Shown: positions 1 to 8,250 of the stretch, piece after piece
How positions within the stretch are numbered: the stretch's first letter is position 1
Layout: every line of letters begins with the position of its first letter
Assembly: GCF_037991315.1 (NCBI RefSeq)
Contig: NZ_CP150300.1
Span: 1,488,001-1,552,000, forward strand
Reading direction: 5' to 3'
DNA: 64,000 nt
DNA from: Paenibacillus sp. FSL H8-0079
GTDB lineage: Bacteria > Bacillota > Bacilli > Paenibacillales > Paenibacillaceae
Made by a program: the position numbers and the translations under genes
Notes under the pieces: generated by a model
Databases searched by the model: none
Seen by the model: the letters and a program-made list of their open reading frames with translations, nothing else
What the model was told of the DNA's origin: nothing

Positions 1-623
1 TAACCGAACTCGGCTTGGTTGATTTTACCACTTTCAAAGCTTTCATTAATAATGATCTGCAACTCTTCTTCGGAGTGAGCATCTTCATGTTCAGAAGCAG
101 GTTTGATTCCGAACAGTTTCACCAGTTGGTTCGCTGAGCCGTTTAGCAGCCAGATAAAAGGATACATAATTCGGTTAAACCAGATGATAGGTGTAGACGT
201 CAGCAGTGCAACAGTCTCGGCTTTCCGGATTGCAATCGTTTTTGGAGCGAGTTCACCAACCACAACATGCAGATACGTGATGGAAGCAAACGCGATAACA
301 AATGATAAGAATGAAGAAACCGCCTCAGGAATTTGCATGCTTTCGAACACAGGGTGGAGAATCTTCTCTACCGTTGGTTCACCCAGCCAGCCCAGTCCCA
401 GAGATGTAATCGTGATTCCAAGCTGGCAGGCAGACAAATATCCGTCCAGATTGGCAACGGCTTGTTTCACAGCCAGCGCACGCTTGTTTCCTTCTGCAAT
501 CATTTGATCGATCCGGCTTGGACGAACTCGTACCAGAGCGAACTCCACTGCAACAAAAAACGCCGAAAGTCCTATCAAAAAAGCAACCAATACTAAATTT
601 AACGCATACCTCTCACTTTCCAT
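1..623 (-). CDS. Hemolysin/CorC-family membrane protein (DUF21), partial
   Basis: Reading leftwards from 623 gives a protein starting MESERYALNLVLVAFLIGLS, with hydrophobic segments followed by the stretch IDQMIAEGNKRA and then further membrane helices (LGWLGEPTV, FIWLLNGSANQLVKLFG). This is the DUF21 transmembrane domain of CNNM/CorC/HlyC-type proteins, thought to take part in divalent cation transport or membrane integrity. The frame is still open at base 1, so the CBS pair and CorC_HlyC domain expected at the C-terminus lie outside the window. The ATG at 621-623 is preceded by an AAAGGAGAAG ribosome site. A TATAAT-like hexamer lies on the same strand at 664-669. The family call is firm; the substrate is unknown. 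Confidence 0.88.
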   Translation of the reverse strand, partial: MESERYALNLVLVAFLIGLSAFFVAVEFALVRVRPSRIDQMIAEGNKRALAVKQAVANLDGYLSACQLGITITSLGLGWLGEPTVEKILHPVFESMQIPEAVSSFLSFVIAFASITYLHVVVGELAPKTIAIRKAETVALLTSTPIIWFNRIMYPFIWLLNGSANQLVKLFGIKPASEHEDAHSEEELQIIINESFESGKINQAEFG

Positions 624-998
624 TCACTGCTCTTCTCCTTTAGGTAATAAGTTTTTAACGAGTATTATATCTAATTTTACGTAAGAAGACCACCTTCTCA
701 TGAATAAAAGAGGGAGAGTCTGGAAGCAAAATTGAGCAGATTGGCGTCACAATGCGGTTCTGTTCGATCATTAATCTGATATGTAGAAGGTAACACAGTC
801 AAAATATACAATCGATGAGCAGAAGTTCGGATTACCAGAATCAAGTATTTCGTATGCTTATGTAAAGTTTTATCTAAGTAAACGTTACGAACAGGGGTTA
901 CATTGGGTATCTATGATTAGCTGCAGGCTTAATCGTCAAAGCTGTGTAAGTGAGAGATTGGCAAGGTGATGAAGCTTGCCAACTGAGGAGGAAGCCGA
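624..998. other. Intergenic region between divergent genes
   Basis: These 375 bases separate the minus-strand CorC-like gene from the plus-strand cardiolipin synthase, so both promoters should lie here. A minus-strand TATAAT-like -10 is visible at 664-669 without a convincing -35. I see no terminator, repeat or open frame of interest. Confidence 0.5.
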
Positions 999-2438
999 AT
1001 GTTCTGGCTGGTCATTATATTAGTCGTATTTATTTTTCAGGCAGCCACGATTCTTTTGCTGGAATTTCGGAATCCGGCCAAAGCTGTGGCTTGGCTGTTT
1101 ATTTTGTTCTGTGTGCCGCTGGTCGGTTTTGTGGTGTACTATTTCGTGGCCCAGGACTATAACAAACGCAAAAAACTTCGCAAGGGCGGATCACGGATCT
1201 TTCGGGAAATGAGGGGAACGATCTGGGAACAAGCCCACATCATTGGAGATGTTGAAGAGATGCCTGGCAATCGTTACAACCATCAGCATCGATTGTTTAA
1301 CCTGCTATCCCATCTGTCGGAGAGCCCCATTACGGGTTGTAATCACAGCACAGTGCTTACGAATGGGGAAGAGGCATTTGCAGCGATGCTGAGGGAAATG
1401 GAAAAAGCAAAGCATCATTTGCATGTGGAATTTTACATTTTCCGTGATGATGTGATCAGTACGAAGTTTCAGGATGTCATGATTCGCAAGGCACAGGAGG
1501 GCGTGAAGGTTCGGTTTATCTGTGACGGTCTTGGCAGTCACAAGATGAGCTGGAGTTTTATCCGCAAACTGCAGGATGCAGGTGTGGAGTTTCATTATTT
1601 TCTGCCTCCACTAATTGCAACAATTGACCGAAGAGTTAACTACCGGAATCACCGCAAAATTGTCGTTGTGGATGGACAGGTTGGCTTTGTGGGCGGCATT
1701 AATGTAGGCGATGATTACCTAGGACAATATCCTGAGATCGGTTTCTGGCGGGATACACATGTGCAGATTGAGGGAGATGCCGTGTACTTCCTGCAAAGTA
1801 CGTTCCTGAACGACTGGAAATTGGCTTCGGGTGAGCGAATTACCGAACCTCAGCTTGCGGAATTGTTTCCACCTCATATCTGTAGTGGAGAAGAACGAAT
1901 TCAGATTCTGGCCAGTGGCCCGGATCAGGACTGGGATGCCATTCAGGAGATGTGTTTTGGTGCCATTTCGGTAGCCTGTGACCGGATTTACATTACCACA
2001 CCATACTTTATCCCGGATCCTGCGCTGTATGAGGCACTCAAAACGGCTGCTGTCAGTGGGGTCGATGTGAGAATTATCATTCCTTATCAATCCGATTCCA
2101 AGCTCGTGCATCTGGCGTCACTTTCATACGTGGAGGAGCTGTTGCGAGCAGGTGTGCAGTTTTTCCAATATCGCAAAGGTTTTGTACATGCCAAAGTGAT
2201 GATTGTAGATGAGTTGCTCGCAACGGTAGGTACGGCCAATATGGACATGCGTAGTTTTTTCTGTAATTTCGAAATGACGGCCGTATTGTTTGAAAGCACT
2301 CCGATTGACCGTTTGGTTGCTGACTTTGAACGGGATCTCGGGGAATGTAGTCAGATCGATGTGCGGGTATTTCAGAAGCGTTCGCGGTGGCAAAAAGGCG
2401 CAGAAATGCTTTCTCGGATGCTTTCTCCGCTTCTTTAG
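999..2438 (+). CDS. cls: Cardiolipin synthase (phospholipase D superfamily)
   Basis: The 479-residue product has two N-terminal membrane helices (residues about 1-20 and 28-50) and two HKD phospholipase-D motifs: NHRKIVVVDGQVGFVGG near residue 215 and HAKVMIVDELLATVGTANMD near 395. Bacterial Cls joins two phosphatidylglycerol molecules to cardiolipin plus glycerol at the cytoplasmic membrane. Length and topology match the roughly 480-residue Bacillus ClsA type. The ATG at 999 follows a GAGGAGG site at ideal distance. It appears monocistronic, with an intrinsic terminator just downstream and divergent transcription upstream. Both active-site motifs are intact. Confidence 0.95.
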   Translation: MFWLVIILVVFIFQAATILLLEFRNPAKAVAWLFILFCVPLVGFVVYYFVAQDYNKRKKLRKGGSRIFREMRGTIWEQAHIIGDVEEMPGNRYNHQHRLFNLLSHLSESPITGCNHSTVLTNGEEAFAAMLREMEKAKHHLHVEFYIFRDDVISTKFQDVMIRKAQEGVKVRFICDGLGSHKMSWSFIRKLQDAGVEFHYFLPPLIATIDRRVNYRNHRKIVVVDGQVGFVGGINVGDDYLGQYPEIGFWRDTHVQIEGDAVYFLQSTFLNDWKLASGERITEPQLAELFPPHICSGEERIQILASGPDQDWDAIQEMCFGAISVACDRIYITTPYFIPDPALYEALKTAAVSGVDVRIIIPYQSDSKLVHLASLSYVEELLRAGVQFFQYRKGFVHAKVMIVDELLATVGTANMDMRSFFCNFEMTAVLFESTPIDRLVADFERDLGECSQIDVRVFQKRSRWQKGAEMLSRMLSPLL

Positions 2439-2460
2439 CCGATTTAGGGCAGATTTCTGA

Positions 2461-2496
2461 AGATAAGTTCACTTTTTGTGAATTTATCTTCTTTTT
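2461..2496 (+). terminator. Intrinsic terminator after cls
   Basis: The 12-base arm AGATAAGTTCAC is followed by a T5 loop, the arm GTGAATTTATCT and then TCTTTTT. It ends the cardiolipin synthase transcript. Confidence 0.85.
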
Positions 2497-2566
2497 GCTA
2501 AGTATTTTGCTCAAATTTGATCTTTTATGATATAATAGATATATAAATCATGTCTTGGCGAAGGAG

Positions 2567-2605
2567 GGGAGTCTGCGGGAAAACAGGCTCCCTTTTGCTC
2601 TCTTT
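2567..2605 (+). terminator. Terminator-like hairpin in the leader of the YitT-family gene
   Basis: GGGAGTCTG (2567-2575) pairs with CAGGCTCCC (2584-2592) with one G-T wobble, and a T-rich tail follows. A TATAAT at 2531-2536 lies just upstream, so a transcript starting there would meet this hairpin after about 50 nt. It may be an attenuator of the downstream gene or the end of a short independent RNA. Confidence 0.5.
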
Positions 2606-2635
2606 TGAAAGTGTAAACCGGAATTAAGACAATCT

Positions 2636-2770
2636 TGAATCCATTTCATATAGCCTTTAGATGCTTGTGCTCGTACTGACAGGGTACGTATAGAATCGAT
2701 CTTTGTGAACACGCACTTCTATATGTAGGTTCCCCCGTGGAGTATTTAAATGATTTATGAAATGGATTCA
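2636..2770. repeat. 135-bp segment bounded by 15-bp inverted repeats
   Basis: TGAATCCATTTCATA at 2636-2650 is the exact reverse complement of TATGAAATGGATTCA at 2756-2770. The segment lies directly upstream of the YitT-family gene, whose start codon is 27 bp further on. It also contains a remnant of the 181-bp repeat. It could be a small non-autonomous inserted element or a long-range RNA stem in the leader. Confidence 0.55.
2670..2718 (+). repeat. Degenerate 3' end of the 181-bp repeat
   Basis: CGATCTTTGTGAACACGCACTT (2697-2718, key part GAACACGCACT) matches the right end of the repeats at 11402-11582 and 13174-13354 with one substitution. A further match, CTCGTACTGA against CTCGGTACTGA, lies just to the left. 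The rest of the element is not recognisable here. Confidence 0.5.
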
Positions 2771-2796
2771 CATACTGATCCAACGGGGGGGATACC

Positions 2797-3705
2797 ATGT
2801 CCAATGTAACGGTTAAAGAACTGACATCCAAGCCTGACCGGGGCGTCAAAAGCTCGGTGTTTACATTAAAGCTGCTGCAACGTATTGTGATGATTCTGAT
2901 CGGTGCTGCACTGATGGCTGTATCGCTTGAAGTGTTTCTCGTGCCAAATGGTGTTATTGATGGTGGGATTACAGGTATTTCAATTATGGTGTCGGAGCTT
3001 ACACATCTGCCACTGGGAATATTCCTGACTTTGCTCAACTTGCCGTTCCTGATTCTGGGTTACAAGCAGATTGGTAAAACGTTCGCGTTATCCACGCTGC
3101 TGGGGATCGTGGTCATGTCCATCGGGACTTCATTATTGCATCATGTTCCTGCACTAACACCAGGGGAGCCACTGCTCGGAGCTGTATTTGGCGGATTGAT
3201 CCTGGGTGTAGGGGTTGGACTCGTTATCCGGTCTGGTGGTTCACTGGACGGTACAGAGATTGTGGCGATCCTGCTTAGTGAGAAATCACCGTTGTCTGTA
3301 GGACAGATCGTATTGTTCATTAACGTATTTATTTTCGCAGGTGCAGGATTTGTATTCGGCTGGCCGAATGCCCTGTATTCCATGATTGCATATTATATTG
3401 CGATGAAGATGATTGATATTGTGAATGAAGGACTTGACCAGTCCAAGTCGGTATGGATCATTAGTGAGAAATATCGTGATATCGGTTCAGCTCTGACAGA
3501 CCGTCTCGGTCGCGGGGTGACTTTCCTGGATGGAGAGGGTGGATTCAGCGGGGACGAGAAGAAGATCATCTTTGTCGTAATCACCCGTCTGGAAGAAGCG
3601 AAGCTCAAGACCATCGTTGAAGATTGGGACCCGCAAGCCTTTGTGGCTATCGGTAACATTCATGATGTGAAGGGCGGACGTTTTAAGAAAAAAGGTATCC
3701 ATTAG
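2797..3705 (+). CDS. YitT-family membrane protein (DUF161 + DUF2179)
   Basis: The 302-residue protein has a cluster of hydrophobic segments in its first 205 residues, with the family-typical stretches VPNGVIDGGITGIS and IRSGGSLDGTEIVA. A soluble C-terminal domain of about 85 residues (KSVWIISEKYRDI to the end) follows. This is the YitT layout, a membrane DUF161 region plus DUF2179. The biochemical role of these proteins is not established. The ATG at 2797 lies behind a G-rich site (GGGGGG). The gene stands alone, with a structured leader upstream and a strong terminator immediately downstream. Confidence 0.9.
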   Translation: MSNVTVKELTSKPDRGVKSSVFTLKLLQRIVMILIGAALMAVSLEVFLVPNGVIDGGITGISIMVSELTHLPLGIFLTLLNLPFLILGYKQIGKTFALSTLLGIVVMSIGTSLLHHVPALTPGEPLLGAVFGGLILGVGVGLVIRSGGSLDGTEIVAILLSEKSPLSVGQIVLFINVFIFAGAGFVFGWPNALYSMIAYYIAMKMIDIVNEGLDQSKSVWIISEKYRDIGSALTDRLGRGVTFLDGEGGFSGDEKKIIFVVITRLEEAKLKTIVEDWDPQAFVAIGNIHDVKGGRFKKKGIH

Positions 3706-3728
3706 CGATGTATATACGCATGAATGAT

Positions 3729-3770
3729 AATAGCCGACACCCTTGTGATGAGGGAGTCGGCTATTTTTTC
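3729..3770 (+). terminator. Terminator between convergent genes
   Basis: AATAGCCGAC pairs with GTCGGCTATT and is followed by a T-run on the plus strand. It ends the YitT-family gene, and its T-run overlaps the last codons and TAG stop of the convergent LigD-polymerase gene. Confidence 0.88.
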
Positions 3771-4651
3771 TTCAAGTGCTTGAGAATGAGCTCAACCGGT
3801 TGGGGTTCAACGGCTGCAATCAGATCACCGATGTCATTCAGGCGCTCAACAATGTTCATCAGATGGTAATCCTGGATGGAGACATTGTTTCGAACCTCAT
3901 CCCAGGTTAGTGGAGTAGAGACGGTGGCTCCTGATTTGGCACGTGGTGTATAGGGAGCCGCAAGGGTCTTGCCCCCATAATGCTGGAGGTAGTCAAAATA
4001 AATCCGGTCTCCACGGTCCTTTTTGAGTCGTTCCAGTGTGAATAGATCCGGGTGCTTCTGAGTGACATATTTACCAACAAAATACCCGATATCCCGCAAT
4101 TCGTCAAAGGATATCCCTTGCACTATCGGAACAATGATCTGAACGCCTGTGGCGCCTGAAGTTTTGGGGATGGACCTCAGACCAAGAGAAGTCAGGGTCT
4201 CGCCAACGATGAGTGCAGCTTCCATAATCCGTGGCTCATGCTCCTGAGAGGGGTCCAGATCAATCATCCATTCACAGGGCAGAGTGCTTCCAATCGCATG
4301 CAGGGAGGGGTGGAATTCAAGTGCAGCCAGATTGCCGAGCCATAACAATTCGGGGAGTCCATTCATGACCACATAGCGGATACCGTCGTGTACTTGAGTC
4401 CGAACATAATCCGGGACAGGCTCAGGGGCATTCTTTTGATAGAAAAATGTCCCTCCAGCTCCGTGAGGATACCTTATGGTTGTAAGCAATCGATTGCTTG
4501 TATATGTGAGCAGATACGGAGCCAGGGCGGCCAGCTTTTGCAGATAGATGGCTTTCGTAACACCCGCATCCGGCCACAACAGCTTGTCCGGGTTCGTGAC
4601 CGTTAGCTCAGTTCCATCTATTATGATGGTTCCTTGGATCTTTGGGGCCAT
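3761..4651 (-). CDS. ligD: LigD-type DNA polymerase/primase domain protein (NHEJ)
   Basis: The 296-residue protein is a stand-alone LigD polymerase domain (archaeo-eukaryotic primase fold). It starts with TVTNPDKLLWPDAGVTK, carries the metal-binding motif MIDLDPS near residue 130, and has the later family motifs KTSGATGVQI and FFDYLQ-like (YFDYLQHYGGKTLAAPYTPRA). In NHEJ this domain fills or extends broken ends with nucleotides before ligation. The ATG is preceded by AGGAGG. It lies 72 bp downstream of the ligase gene on the same strand. In B. subtilis the same two domains form one LigD protein of about 611 residues; here the two products add up to 612, so the split is at the domain boundary. 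No nuclease domain is present. Confidence 0.93.
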   Translation of the reverse strand: MAPKIQGTIIIDGTELTVTNPDKLLWPDAGVTKAIYLQKLAALAPYLLTYTSNRLLTTIRYPHGAGGTFFYQKNAPEPVPDYVRTQVHDGIRYVVMNGLPELLWLGNLAALEFHPSLHAIGSTLPCEWMIDLDPSQEHEPRIMEAALIVGETLTSLGLRSIPKTSGATGVQIIVPIVQGISFDELRDIGYFVGKYVTQKHPDLFTLERLKKDRGDRIYFDYLQHYGGKTLAAPYTPRAKSGATVSTPLTWDEVRNNVSIQDYHLMNIVERLNDIGDLIAAVEPQPVELILKHLKKK

Positions 4652-4723
4652 AACAGTACACCTCCTATTGTCTAATCAATCGTTGGAATCATGGGCTGAA
4701 ACACGCGTGCAGCGATCTTTTCA

Positions 4724-5674
4724 TCATTGAAGAAGCTGGTTCGCCAGACAATCCTCGCGGGTTACATCTGCGAAGGTCTGGATACTGGGATGACGCAATG
4801 TGCGATGATGAGTCAGTTCCATATATTGAACTTTGACACCTAATCGTGGTTCCACCCAGGTGGTCTCTGCACTACGCTCGGGTACATTGTGGAACGGCCT
4901 ATCCTGCCTGACCAGAGGCTCCACTTGATGTGTAAGTTCCCGCCAAGTATTGGAGTTCAGCTTGCCAGTCCCGACATGACCAATATAGACAAAGTTAGGC
5001 CCATCATATACACCAATCGCGACGGCATTCACGATACCGCTCCGGTAAGTGACTCCTCCGATCATGGCATATACATCATGCATGATTTTGACCTTCTGCC
5101 AGCGCTGATCCTTACCCTGAATGCCGTAGCTGCTGGTGAGATCCTTACAGACGATACCTTCCATCTGGTGCTGTCTAATGACCGTAAGCAGGGAAGCAGC
5201 ATCAAGCGTATTGGTGACCTCCTGAACATGGGGAGCGGTGTTGAGAACCTCGTGCAACAGGCGTTGTCGATCTGCCAATGGCTGATCCGTCACCCATTGT
5301 CCCTCATAGAAGAGGATATCAAATACCATATAAGTAACCGGAATCTGATGTATGGCCTGGGCGATACCTTCGGGCCTGCTCATGCGATCCCGCCGCAGAA
5401 CGTGATAAAACGAAGGTTTTCCGGTGTCCGGGTCCAGCGCAATCACTTCTCCATCCAAGATATAGGAGGAGCCTGAACATAAATTGCGTGGTGTTACTAG
5501 CTCGGGATACTGTGCGGTTCGATCATGCAATCTGCGATTCACCAGACGCAGCTCCTGCCCGTCCTCATAGGCAAGCATACGGACTCCGTCCCATTTGACC
5601 TGGGCAATCCATTGCGGTCCTGTGGGCAAGGTGGCCCGGGATATGGGTTCGAACGGAATCAACGGTTTGAACAT
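4724..5674 (-). CDS. ligD: ATP-dependent DNA ligase (LigD ligase domain)
   Basis: The 316-residue protein has the nucleotidyl-transferase motif I, VKWDGVR, with the adenylated lysine at about residue 28, plus ILDGEVIALD (motif III) and EGIVCKDL (motif IV). The C-terminal half (GHVGTGKLN, PRLGVKVQYMELT) is the OB-fold. It seals DNA double-strand breaks together with Ku. An AAAGGAG-like site precedes the ATG. The stop is a clean TGA, and the polymerase gene starts 72 bp later with its own ribosome site, so the separation from the polymerase domain is real and not a visible frameshift. Confidence 0.93.
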   Translation of the reverse strand: MFKPLIPFEPISRATLPTGPQWIAQVKWDGVRMLAYEDGQELRLVNRRLHDRTAQYPELVTPRNLCSGSSYILDGEVIALDPDTGKPSFYHVLRRDRMSRPEGIAQAIHQIPVTYMVFDILFYEGQWVTDQPLADRQRLLHEVLNTAPHVQEVTNTLDAASLLTVIRQHQMEGIVCKDLTSSYGIQGKDQRWQKVKIMHDVYAMIGGVTYRSGIVNAVAIGVYDGPNFVYIGHVGTGKLNSNTWRELTHQVEPLVRQDRPFHNVPERSAETTWVEPRLGVKVQYMELTHHRTLRHPSIQTFADVTREDCLANQLLQ

Positions 5675-5711
5675 GGAGAACTCCTTTCACGTACCAACCC
5701 CTTGGCACAGG

Positions 5712-6824
5712 TTAATTTGGAATCTTGTTGTATTTTTGAAAACGGGACTTCATATGATGCACCAGAATGAGCAATAACGGAAGCGCTATGCCACAGGTCA
5801 GATCCCAGTCAATCCAATAGGGAATGATGACCTTGAGGTAAAAGTTCTCGTCCGGAGCGATCAGAATGGACATGGCGAGAATAAGCATGGAACCCGGCAG
5901 AATCAGTGAACGATAACTGGACAAGCGAAATAGGTGAGCCGTGCCAAGGACAAAACTGTAGAAGAACAGTGCGGCTTTGAAGAAAACGGCAATAATCCAG
6001 ACCGATGCCATGAAGGCTTCAATCCGTTGCAGGAAGTTTCCGATATTGATCTTCTGTGAAAGGTTGAATGAGGCGAACCAGTGATGCTGTGTCATCCATG
6101 GTCCCATGACGAGCAGACACATACTCAGCGTCAGTGTAAGTAACAATCCGCCAATCGTGCCCGCTAACAGGATGTCCTTCTCCAGATGGGGTTCCTTTTT
6201 CGTGTAGGGGAAGAGCATCATGAAGATGCACAGCTCGCAGTAGGGATATGTGAGTACAGCTACAAAACCTTTGAGTGGATTAAGAAATCCTTGTGCAAGT
6301 ACCGGTTGGATATTGGCCAAATGTACATGGGGGATTAGACACACCGTCAGAATAAGCAGAAACAACACGACCAGAGGAAGAAAGACTTCGGCACTCTTAC
6401 CGATGCTCTCCAGACCCGATAGAAGCCCCCAGACAAGCGCACACATAAAAGCCAAATGCAGAACCAATAATGGAGATTCAGGCAAGATCTGAGTAGCCAT
6501 AAAATCGCCAATCTCTCTGATGAACGTTGAGGTACTGATCAGGAAATAAAAAAGGTAAAAAGAGCTAAACAAGGCCCCAATCCAAGGTCCCAGTGTGCGA
6601 AGGGCATTCTGAATCAGACTTAATCGGGGATGCAGTTTGTAGGTAACAAGCATAATGATGAGTATGCCGAAGCCACCTGCGACTCCTAACAAGGCGGATA
6701 ACCAGGCATCCTGCTGTGCGTAGGATGTAATCATGGAAGGAAAGACCAGAATTTGTTCCCCAATCGTGCACAGAAACATTAGTGAAGCGAGCTGCCTAAC
6801 AGTTAAGCGCCCCTTTTCAATCAT
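5712..6824 (-). CDS. GerAB/ArcD/ProY-family spore germination permease (orphan)
   Basis: The 370-residue protein has about ten membrane segments and the GerAB-type start GRLTVRQLASLMFLCTIGEQILVFPS. Members are the B subunits of nutrient germinant receptors in the spore inner membrane. The start at 6824 is chosen because AAGGAGATACCTT precedes it; an ATG 17 codons upstream has no such site. No gerAA or gerAC partner is adjacent, so it may act with subunits encoded elsewhere. It sits between the ligase gene and a dioxygenase-like gene, on the same strand but behind its own upstream terminator. Confidence 0.88.
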   Translation of the reverse strand: MIEKGRLTVRQLASLMFLCTIGEQILVFPSMITSYAQQDAWLSALLGVAGGFGILIIMLVTYKLHPRLSLIQNALRTLGPWIGALFSSFYLFYFLISTSTFIREIGDFMATQILPESPLLVLHLAFMCALVWGLLSGLESIGKSAEVFLPLVVLFLLILTVCLIPHVHLANIQPVLAQGFLNPLKGFVAVLTYPYCELCIFMMLFPYTKKEPHLEKDILLAGTIGGLLLTLTLSMCLLVMGPWMTQHHWFASFNLSQKINIGNFLQRIEAFMASVWIIAVFFKAALFFYSFVLGTAHLFRLSSYRSLILPGSMLILAMSILIAPDENFYLKVIIPYWIDWDLTCGIALPLLLILVHHMKSRFQKYNKIPN

Positions 6825-6905
6825 AAGGTATCTCCTTAACGTATCTCGTCTGTGTATATGGATAGGATGCGCCAATTGTTCCAGTTATATAAATAGGCAA
6901 CCAAA

Positions 6906-6960
6906 AAGCCCGGATAGCTGACCTCTCTCTGTGATGAAGAGAACTCAGTTACCCGGGCTT
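6906..6960 (-). terminator. Terminator after the CatE-like gene
   Basis: On the minus strand AAGCCCGGGTAACTGA pairs with the later GTCAGCTATCCGGGCTT, which runs into a T5 tract. It ends transcription from 7912 and insulates the germination permease gene. Confidence 0.8.
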
Positions 6961-7042
6961 GCTTATGTGACCCGTGAGCGATTGAAATTGAATGATGCAG
7001 AATGCGGGATGTTAGTTAAATTAAAGTACTGCGCAAACAAAG

Positions 7043-7912
7043 TCAGTTTGCGGTGGTCAGACGGATACGGATATTCTGTGGGTCTACCGTAAACCAGCTG
7101 TCCTCCACTTGTGTAACAGCTGCGCCGGATTGACGCAATTGTTCAAGTGCCTGTTGCACTTCTTCCTTCGTGGCGTAAACAATGGTGAAGTAGTCAATTC
7201 CTGTAGCGTTATCGGGATTAATAGGCGCGTGTACTCCTGCCCAGATATTGAGTCCCAGATGGTGATGATATCCGCCGGCAGAAACAAATAAAGCGGACAT
7301 GTTGGCGAAGTTACCTACGATATCAAAACCAAGAGTGCCGGTGTAGAAGTTGCGCGCTTCTTCCAGGCTGCGGACGTGGAAATGCACGTGACCAATGACT
7401 GTGCCAGCAGGCAGACCCTGCCAAGGTTCATTCTCCGATATGGCAAAGAGGCTTTCTACATCAACAGGATCACTTGCCATCACGTAATTATTGTCGCTAT
7501 CCCGTTTCCAGGTGTCACGTGCACGGTCAGCATAGATCTCAATCCCGTTCAGATCGGGATCGGAGATATAGAAGGCTTCACTGACCAGATGATCGCCTTG
7601 GCCGATTTCGATACCGGATGCGGCCAGATTACGCAGAGCAAGACCCAGGGACTTGCGGTCAGGTAGCAGGATGGCGAAATGATACAAGCCTGCGTGTGAG
7701 CGTTCAGGCAAGGTAATTCCATCCGTCAGCTCTTCCAATCGCAACAGGGACTGTTTGCCGTCCGCTGTTAATGTAGCTACTTTGCCGCTCTGCTCCAACA
7801 ATTTTAGTCCGACCACATCAGTATAGAACTGAATCGAACGGTCGAGATTCTTAATTCGTAGACTCACTTCGCCCAGATGGGTTGTGGCAGGGATTTGATA
7901 CGTCGTATTCAT
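7043..7912 (-). CDS. VOC-family catechol 2,3-dioxygenase-like protein
   Basis: The 289-residue protein has two vicinal-oxygen-chelate modules: residues about 11-130 (HLGEVSLRIKNLDRSIQFY) and about 165-289 (IGHVHFHVRSLEEARNFY). Candidate metal ligands are the histidine of GHVHFHV, a later one in GGYHHHLGLNIW and a glutamate. Size and layout match B. subtilis CatE (YfiE), an extradiol dioxygenase that opens catechol rings. An AGGAGG site precedes the ATG. A TTACTT/AAGTAA palindrome lies 143 bp upstream, a plausible site for a CatR/YodB-like repressor. The exact substrate cannot be read from sequence, and other VOC enzymes have similar modules. Confidence 0.85.
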   Translation of the reverse strand: MNTTYQIPATTHLGEVSLRIKNLDRSIQFYTDVVGLKLLEQSGKVATLTADGKQSLLRLEELTDGITLPERSHAGLYHFAILLPDRKSLGLALRNLAASGIEIGQGDHLVSEAFYISDPDLNGIEIYADRARDTWKRDSDNNYVMASDPVDVESLFAISENEPWQGLPAGTVIGHVHFHVRSLEEARNFYTGTLGFDIVGNFANMSALFVSAGGYHHHLGLNIWAGVHAPINPDNATGIDYFTIVYATKEEVQQALEQLRQSGAAVTQVEDSWFTVDPQNIRIRLTTAN

Positions 7913-8054
7913 AATGGTTTCCTCCTGATTGTTTGATCATTAGATAATTGGGCTAATCGTTTGATTGCGTATATGCGTTGAATCGAATGATTGAATTGTA
8001 CTCGTCACTTGGCTGAAGTAGAAAATGTAGGATAACTGTATATTCATAAATAAG

Positions 8055-8071
8055 TTACTTTTCATAAGTAA
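8055..8071. promoter_or_regulatory. Palindromic operator candidate upstream of the CatE-like gene
   Basis: TTACTT (8055-8060) and AAGTAA (8066-8071) form a perfect inverted repeat around a five-base spacer in AT-rich DNA. In B. subtilis catDE is repressed by winged-helix CatR/YodB at palindromes in a similar place; the assignment here is an inference. Confidence 0.4.
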
Positions 8072-8162
8072 ATATAAAATATAAATTACCTTTCGTCAAT
8101 CGTATTTTATGATGATAGCTGGAGTTTTATCGGCAAGAATAGTTTCAATAATTCCGTCAAAT

Positions 8163-8190
8163 AAAAAAATCCGACTGAAAAGCCGGATCT
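8163..8190 (-). terminator. Terminator after ku
   Basis: On the minus strand AGATCCGGC and GTCGGATT form a stem with one mismatch, followed by T7. It lies 60 bp past the ku stop codon. Confidence 0.8.
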
Positions 8191-8250
8191 GAGTTGAACG
8201 TATTACATGGGCATAGGCATATAACGGAATCATTCTTGCCTGGGCGACAA

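Larger units (their letters stand above)
7913..8250. other. Intergenic region between CatE-like gene and ku
   Basis: These 338 AT-rich bases hold the promoter side of the CatE-like gene, a palindrome at 8055-8071, and the ku terminator at 8163-8190. No convincing open frame is present. Confidence 0.5.
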
